This document shows, one piece after another, positions 58,361-64,000 of a stretch of 64,000 nt of DNA (its first letter is position 1; each line of letters begins with the position of its first letter). The notes under the pieces are model-generated. The model was given only the letters and a program-made list of their open reading frames with translations, did no database searches and was not told the origin of the DNA. The DNA lies in assembly GCA_023091665.1 (NCBI GenBank), contig JALJCQ010000015.1:434001-498000 (forward strand), written 5' to 3'. This DNA comes from Pythium myriotylum. Its lineage: Eukaryota; Oomycota; Peronosporomycetes; Pythiales; Pythiaceae. A program made the position numbers and the translations under genes.

Positions 58361-61089
58361 GAGATTGGCTACGAACATCTTGACGAAAGATGCTCCTATT
58401 TTACTTGTACCGAGTTGATTGTCGAGATGGGCCCTTCCCAACTGAGTCAAATTCGTGCAGTATTGGCCCATCTCATGAACTTGGTGAGATAGGCCAATCA
58501 GACCAAACATTCGTCTGGATTATGTGACGAGTCGATCGAAACGAAAATTTGCCGGTGCTGAAGTGCTTTGAGCATGATCTGGAATTCCCACACCTTCAAA
58601 GCTACTTTGCTGTACTGACAACAGCCGATCGTAGTCTTGGTACCACCTGAGCGCTTCGATGGTGAGAAGAGTCGAGGATGGTGAATGCGTGGCACACTCA
58701 AGGAGCAATGAGTGCGTGGAGGACCGAGAACCGAGTTGGTGAGAGCAGAAGACTGAACTGGTGACGGAATTGCAGATATGGCAGCCCAGTCAAAATGCTA
58801 GAACACTCTAAGCGAACCTAGGGGTTGGATCAACACCGCTCAAGGGGCATGAGGAAGCCGCCAGATTCCTGAACGATCGCCAACTTCCCTTAGACCGATT
58901 GATATCAACAAGCTGGGTCGAGCAGACTAAGCGGTTGGTTGGTGCGGTATGGGACGAGCCGGTCCGATCGAGGATTGCCGGCTGAGCTTAGAGAATGATC
59001 TGTGCAAGCAGCCACCCTCTTTCTCGTACTGCTGAGTCGAGGAAAGGACGGAGTGCCCATCGAAGTTGATGGTCAGCCAGCATTCCATCTTGCATTGCAG
59101 TGCGTCATTCTCGTTTATTTGAGGCAGACCACGGTCGACAAGATTTCTGTGCTGGATAACCTAGTCAAAACAACCGTAATTTGCTTTCCGCTAATTAGGT
59201 CGAGTAACCGAGACTAATTAAGAGGTGCGACCGAGCTCGGAAGCGAAAGTTCCGTATGGTTTGGAGTCCTTTGAAGCTAAAAAACAGGGTCGCTAGACCC
59301 GGCTATAGGATTCATAATTAGTGCGATCCAATAGACCTCACCTTCAAAGTCAAAGTCCTTTGAAGCTAAATGGTGGTCTTGTTCAACTCGGCTCGTGCCC
59401 CTACGGTAGGACAGGTAAACAGTGGCACTGGGGGGGGGGGGGGGGGGGGGGGGGGTCTACGTGAGCTCGTGCGCTTAGGAAGAGCACCTCTCTCGATCAA
59501 CCAGAACCGCCGGTTGCAGCTGCATCAGTAGCATCGAACACGACCGATCAAATGAGAGCCATTAGTGTGCGTGCTAACGGTGACGAATAGGCTATCGATG
59601 CTATCGTCTACATTGAAGTCTGGATGCCGAAGAGCTGGACCGACCAGAATCTCGCCTCGATCGGACTCGATTTCGTCGAGATATTCCTGCAAGTTTGTGA
59701 AGATCGGCAAAAGATGGGACGATGCTTTGGGTTGAATGCTGTCGTCACGGATAAGACCACCTTCTCGCACCGTAGGGCGCAAGGACCAAACGATTGATTG
59801 AAGATGTATCGCACTGCTTAACACTGTGCACAGGATTCATCTGGCAATTGCCAGATCAACATCATAATCTATTGACTGGAAGTGCGGCGTGGCTGGTGAT
59901 GATGATGATGGCAGCGGTCTCTGTTGTATCGATTTCAATCCGACGAGGATCATTGTGATGAGGTGGAATGAATCAAACAAAGACACGAGATCATAGGATT
60001 GTAACCAACTCTATGCATCCCTCCGTTTCATACTATGTGATTTGTTTTACCCCCTTCACATTCAGTCTACATCAACAAAGACGTGTGGCTTGGGCTGGCT
60101 CTATCAGTACTTCAATGGTCCAATTGTTCGTCACCTGACACAAATACCTGTCGGAATCGCAGCCAATGCATTTGTGATTGGCGAACAATGGGCGATATCA
60201 GCTTTTGAGCCCAAAATTTGTAGAGTAGATGTCCAATTAGCGATCGGTTGTCAGGGCAGAAATTATGGCTCGTTCACAAACAGAGGCGACAGTGACCAAG
60301 CACAAACTCAGACAGTTTTACTATTGGCGTCAGATCATGCAAATGAAGTCTATTGGGTTCAACTAGTGAATCTTAATTATTAACGTCAGTTGCTCTCCGA
60401 GGAGGAGGCAAGCTATTCGTCGTGTGTGATTGCTTCAACATCGCTCTAGTCCTATGGCGCAACATAGCAGGAGAGAGTTTGGATCACCAGCAGGCACCCA
60501 AGTCCGGAAGTCACATTGTTTCATTCACAGATTCAGTACGACTACCGGTAAGGATCCCAAATATTCTGGTTGTCCTGTCTGCTCGAAAACTGGTTTTGTG
60601 GGGATGGCAGCAACATGACTAAATGGCTGAAAAGCTGAATGAAGAAGTTGTGGCCAAAACGATTGGGTCGCAAGAACCCCCGAAAGGGAAGATGAGAAAT
60701 GCACATATCTTTGCCCACACAGACAGCACGCGGAGCGTTTAGATACTGTGTCAAGAGACTACGATCGAAGATCGTGTATGTCAGGCTCGGATGAGGATTG
60801 CCCTCACTTGCAGACTGAGAGTCGCTTGGGTATTGTATGTCACTCGTACCGAAATTTGTAAAACGAAGTTTTACCGCACGAGTACTTTAGGTGTTTTGAG
60901 AGGTTATCTCACCTCGAACGAGCACTACACAACGAAATGATTACTGACAATCCACTTTGATGGGATCTGTTCCAATGCGAACTAAACTTGGATGGTTGAG
61001 GATGATAGACAAGGTGGATCACAACAAAACCATATCGTGTAGAACGTGAAGATCAATTCCGTCCGCCGAGACATCCAGAACCGATCTTT
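58361..61089. other. Central spacer of the inverted repeat
   Basis: 2.7 kb of lower-GC sequence between the arms. It contains 26 consecutive G (59430-59455), a 17-bp direct repeat (AGTCCTTTGAAGCTAAA at about 59265 and 59353) and a small inverted repeat (GAGATGGGCC / GGCCCATCTC, about 58424-58480). Frames of 60-113 codons occur on both strands (for example 60042-60383), mostly without an ATG, and I cannot match any to a transposase or reverse transcriptase. It looks like eroded non-coding or element-derived DNA. Confidence 0.5.
59430..59455. repeat. Poly-G tract of 26
   Basis: Twenty-six consecutive G on the plus strand inside the spacer. Such runs are length-unstable, prone to quadruplex formation and to sequencing error, so the exact count is uncertain. 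Confidence 0.85.
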
Positions 61090-61545
61090 CAGGACAACTT
61101 CAACAACCCACTCGGTGAATACCCTACCCATCCTCGTCAAAATCTTTACACGGAAGCGTTGGGTCCCTGCAAAGCAAAAATGATTTGCGGCGACTCACGG
61201 TGCACGCACCAGAATGGAAGGACCGCATACCGTAAAGTCCACAATCCATCGAGCAAGCGTGTTGGATCAGCCATCAGCAAAGCTCTGGGGACAGCAGATC
61301 AATGAAGTGTAATCAGTCTCGCATGTCGCCACGACGCACCTAGCTCGAGGCTGAGATCGGCGCCGTGATCGCAGACCATGGCAATTGCGACGACGATTGC
61401 GCGGCTACGATTGTGGATGGAACTGCAACTGTGACTGCGAGTTCGACTGCGATTGTGTCTCGCGTCAACGCCTTACCACGAACCGAGCTAGACTCCAGCA
61501 CTCTCAGGGGGGGGGGGGGCTTCACGAACCGCGCTGCTCGTCTTC

Positions 61546-61561
61546 TCACTTTCCAATTTCC
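61546..61561 (+). promoter_or_regulatory. Oomycete initiator (INR) of pectate lyase copy B
   Basis: TCACTTTCCAATTTCC, 72 bp before the ATG at 61633, the counterpart of the site at 57890-57905. Confidence 0.6.
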
Positions 61562-61632
61562 ATCCGACCAAGCAACCAGCTAGCTCCCAAGCCTCCCAAC
61601 CCATTCAAGTCCTCCGTGCAGACCAAGAAACC

Positions 61633-62415
61633 ATGATCGCCACGACCAAGACCGCCATCCTCGCTATCATTGCTCTTGCCTCGACCTCGGCTGCCCCAGT
61701 CCCCTCAGGATCGTGGCCAGCGTATCAAGGCACGCCCGTGCGAAACAACAAACCCATCACCGTCAAGGCCGGCACCGTCTTCGACGGCAAGATGCAGGTC
61801 TACGAGCGATCCGACATCACGTGCACCGGGGATAACGAGACTGGTCCCGAGAATGCTGTCTTCCTTGTTGAGCCCGGCGCCACGCTCAAGAACGTCGTCA
61901 TCGGCAAGAACCAGGCCGAGGGCGTCCACTGCGAGAACCACGGATGCAAGCTCGAGAACGTCTGGTGGGACGACGTGTGCGAGGACGCGCTGACCATCAA
62001 GGGCGGGTCGGCCTCCAGCGTCGCCACTATCACAGGCGGCGGCGCGCGCAGCGGCAATGACAAGCTCATCCAGCACAACGGCGCCGGACACGTCATCATT
62101 GACGGCTTCTACGCGCAGAACTTCGGCAAGGTCTACCGCTCGTGCGGCAACTGCAAGACCCAGGTCGCGCGCAAGGTCACCATCTCCAACGTGCTCGCGG
62201 TCAACCCGACCGCCGGCATCGCTACCGTCAACAAGAACTTCGGCGACCAGGCCACCTTCTCGAACATCTACATCAAGTCGAGCAAGTCGAGCGTCAAGGT
62301 GTGCACGTGGTCGCAGGGCAAGACGGATGGCTCGGAGCCAGTCATGCTTGGTGATGGGCCCTTGCCGCCGCTCTGCAACTACGCCACGAGCGACATTCAC
62401 CTCACGAAGATTTAA
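61633..62415 (+). CDS. Pectate lyase, family PL3 (class III), copy B, 260 aa
   Basis: Encodes the same 260-residue protein as 57036-57818, with the same signal peptide, calcium-binding DDVCED block and YRSCGNC motif. It lies on the plus strand in the right inverted-repeat arm, so the two copies are transcribed away from the common spacer. Complete identity, extending into flanking non-coding DNA, points to very recent duplication or ongoing gene conversion rather than selection on protein alone. Function is extracellular pectin degradation as for copy A. Confidence 0.93.
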   Translation: MIATTKTAILAIIALASTSAAPVPSGSWPAYQGTPVRNNKPITVKAGTVFDGKMQVYERSDITCTGDNETGPENAVFLVEPGATLKNVVIGKNQAEGVHCENHGCKLENVWWDDVCEDALTIKGGSASSVATITGGGARSGNDKLIQHNGAGHVIIDGFYAQNFGKVYRSCGNCKTQVARKVTISNVLAVNPTAGIATVNKNFGDQATFSNIYIKSSKSSVKVCTWSQGKTDGSEPVMLGDGPLPPLCNYATSDIHLTKI

Positions 62416-63451
62416 GCGAGCGGTGTGCGCGTGTGCGCGTCTCAAAGTGCCTCGTCTGTGCGAGTGGTAGTCCCCTGTCAGTCGTAGCGTTTGCAAGTTG
62501 TGTTGTTATCCAATCGGGTGGCGTGGTTAACGGTGGCTTCGTGGGACTGGTGTGATCTCCAAGTTCCCCTACGCCTCTTCTGTGTTGAGATTGGATATAA
62601 AGGACTAAGGACTGTTTGAGATCGTTCGTGGGTGGACTTTTTATGCTTGATATGATGGAGCGATTGTTCAGTGCAGGCTACTTGAATAGTAGTTTTGAAT
62701 ATTTGAATGATCTTGAAATCGTCATAGCGCTTCGGGCCACGATTGTCGCGAGTTCTCGCAATTTATCGAGTGCGACCGGACAATTGGCCTCGCGATCAAC
62801 GCAAAGCAACATCGACGCATGGTCGCCCAACCGAAACGCTGCGAGCGTCTTAGAGCAGTGCAGAGACGCAGTCTCCATTCCCACGGTGACTGATCGTGGA
62901 CGAAAGTGACAGCGGGTGCAGCTAATGTGGCTTACAGTGGCGACTGAACTGCGCAAAGTCGCGCGGCAGTCCGCCACGGCACTCACATGATGGCCATCAT
63001 CGAACACTCTGCGAAATCTAATGCTATCCTCTATCAAATCCGATCGTCCAGTGTGTTCTGGGCAGCTGTCCAGTAGATTCCGTCTACGAGTAAATTGGGT
63101 GAAATCCACAATACATTGCCACTGACATTAGTTAGCACCACATTCTCATGCAACAGAATTGAAACTGACCGTGACGTGGACGCTAGCGTTAGCTGGCAAG
63201 CTTTCTCGACGATAGCTCTCTTCGAAGCTCGCCCCGGCTCATCTTCATCTATTCAGGGGATACGCCATCGACACCGAAGTCACACTCAAGAACGATGTAT
63301 ATTCTACTATTTTTCTTGTTTTTTGGGCCGGGGATTCTTCTCGAAGATTTGGATGAATACACACACACATGGTGCGGATCCCAACTGATACTGCAGGCAG
63401 TAAAGCCGCACGAGTGAATGGACGAGTCTACATTCTGCGCCTCACACCACG
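62416..63451. other. 3' flank of copy B, end of the arm, and unique DNA
   Basis: Up to 62837 this is the inverted-repeat arm. Beyond that, about 600 bp of unique sequence separates copy B from the convergent third lyase. I see no coding frame with protein-like composition; a short CA run lies near 63360. Confidence 0.5.
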
Positions 63452-64000
63452 CTAGTTCTTGGTGAGGTGGATCTCGCTCTCGGCGTAGTTGCAGAGCGGC
63501 GGCAAGGGCCCATCACCAAGCATCTCCGGCTCCGAGCTGTCCGTCTTGCCCTGCGACCACGTGCACACCTTGACCTTGGACTTGCTCGACTTGATGTAGA
63601 TGTTCGAGAAGGTGGCCTGGTCGCCGAAGTTCTTGTTGACGGTAGCGATGCCGGCGGTCGGGTTGACCGCGAGCACGTTGGAGATGGTGACCTTGCGCGC
63701 GACCTGGGTCTTGCAGTTGCCGCACGAGCGGTAGACCTTGCCGAAGTTCTGCGCGTAGAAGCCGTCAATGATGACGTGTCCGGCGCCGTTGTGCTGGATG
63801 AGCTTGTCGTTGCCGTTGCGCGCGCCACCGCCCGTGACGGTGGTGACGCTCGAGGCCGACCCGCCCTTGATGGTCAGCGCGTCCTCGCACACGTCGTCCC
63901 ACCAGACGTTCTCGAGCTTGCATCCGTGGTTCTCGCAGTGGACGCCCTCGGCCTGGTTCTTGCCGATGATGACGTTCTTGAGCGTGGCGCCGGGCTCGAC
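63452..64000 (-). CDS. Pectate lyase, family PL3, third copy (partial, runs off right edge)
   Basis: The C-terminal 182 codons of a further minus-strand PL3 gene; the N-terminus is beyond base 64000. It shares the DDVCED, NDKLIQHNGAGH and FGKVYRSCGNC motifs with copies A and B but differs at scattered positions (SSVTTVTGGG, SKSKVKVC, ESEIHLTKN at the end) and outside the gene is unrelated to the inverted-repeat arm. It is therefore an older paralogue of the same local family, convergent with copy B. Confidence 0.9.
   Translation of the reverse strand, partial: VEPGATLKNVIIGKNQAEGVHCENHGCKLENVWWDDVCEDALTIKGGSASSVTTVTGGGARNGNDKLIQHNGAGHVIIDGFYAQNFGKVYRSCGNCKTQVARKVTISNVLAVNPTAGIATVNKNFGDQATFSNIYIKSSKSKVKVCTWSQGKTDSSEPEMLGDGPLPPLCNYAESEIHLTKN

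Larger units (their letters stand above)
61090..62837. repeat. Right arm of the 1.75-kb inverted repeat
   Basis: Reverse complement of 56614-58360, carrying pectate lyase copy B with its promoter. Together with the left arm it forms a 6.2-kb palindromic unit with a 2.7-kb centre. Confidence 0.9.

Noticed and set aside
58498..58708. Possible retroelement fragment on the minus strand
   Set aside because: About 60 codons with no reverse-transcriptase, integrase or transposase motif that I can identify; no terminal repeats found.
60042..60383. 113-codon plus-strand frame in the palindrome spacer
   Set aside because: Starts at TTG rather than ATG, no recognised domain, no splice partner; composition is more protein-like than its neighbours, so it is only weakly rejected.

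Overview
This looks like nuclear DNA from a plant-associated oomycete of the Phytophthora/Pythium type. The evidence is a compact, GC-rich eukaryotic layout with many adjacent divergent or convergent genes, short introns of about 55-90 nt (donors GTACGT, GTGCGT or GTGGGT, CTAAC/CTAAT-like branch points, YAG acceptors), the oomycete initiator promoter element TCAYTTYCCAATTT upstream of several genes, class III pectate lyases, and a pair of genes resembling the oomycete M96 mating-specific family. I place 29 protein genes. Eleven are spliced, with exon joins worked out from splice signals and reading phase. I found no bacterial operons, CRISPR arrays or rRNA, and no tRNA that I could support.

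Layout. 1-11.6 kb: a partial secreted DUF4360 protein, an unknown helical protein, a zinc-finger/IQ/PH adaptor, a three-repeat MYB factor with polyglutamine, a WD40 propeller and a long basic protein. 11.8-15.3 kb: two secreted, membrane-anchored beta-solenoid (GIN/DUF2807-like) proteins. 16.3-27.2 kb: a receptor-like pseudokinase, a PPR plus 3'-5' exonuclease fusion, and a run of chromatin-type genes (coiled-coil PHD protein, ARP6, chromodomain protein). 27.9-39.8 kb: five more GIN-type genes with the M96-like pair lying between them. 40-46.8 kb: UTP25 (ribosome biogenesis), a coiled-coil protein and the mitochondrial RNA helicase SUV3. 48.8-56.1 kb: two paralogous regulators that join a Psq-type helix-turn-helix to a degenerate uracil-phosphoribosyltransferase fold, followed by a basic, glutamine-rich nuclear-type protein. 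56.6-64 kb: pectate lyases, two of which are identical and lie in a near-perfect inverted repeat with 1.75-kb arms.

The two most original items are (1) the seven-member GIN family. Six members combine a signal peptide, GSGD-repeat ectodomain, one membrane helix and a short basic tail with a Tyr-x-x-Leu sorting motif at or within four residues of the C-terminus, a topology like lysosome-associated membrane proteins; and (2) the HTH-UPRTase fusions, whose architecture parallels the bacterial purine repressor PurR. A recurrent 9-mer, TGTAGCCAT/ATGGCTACA, sits at the 5' ends of several housekeeping-type genes and may be a core promoter element; in two genes it coincides with the annotated ATG.
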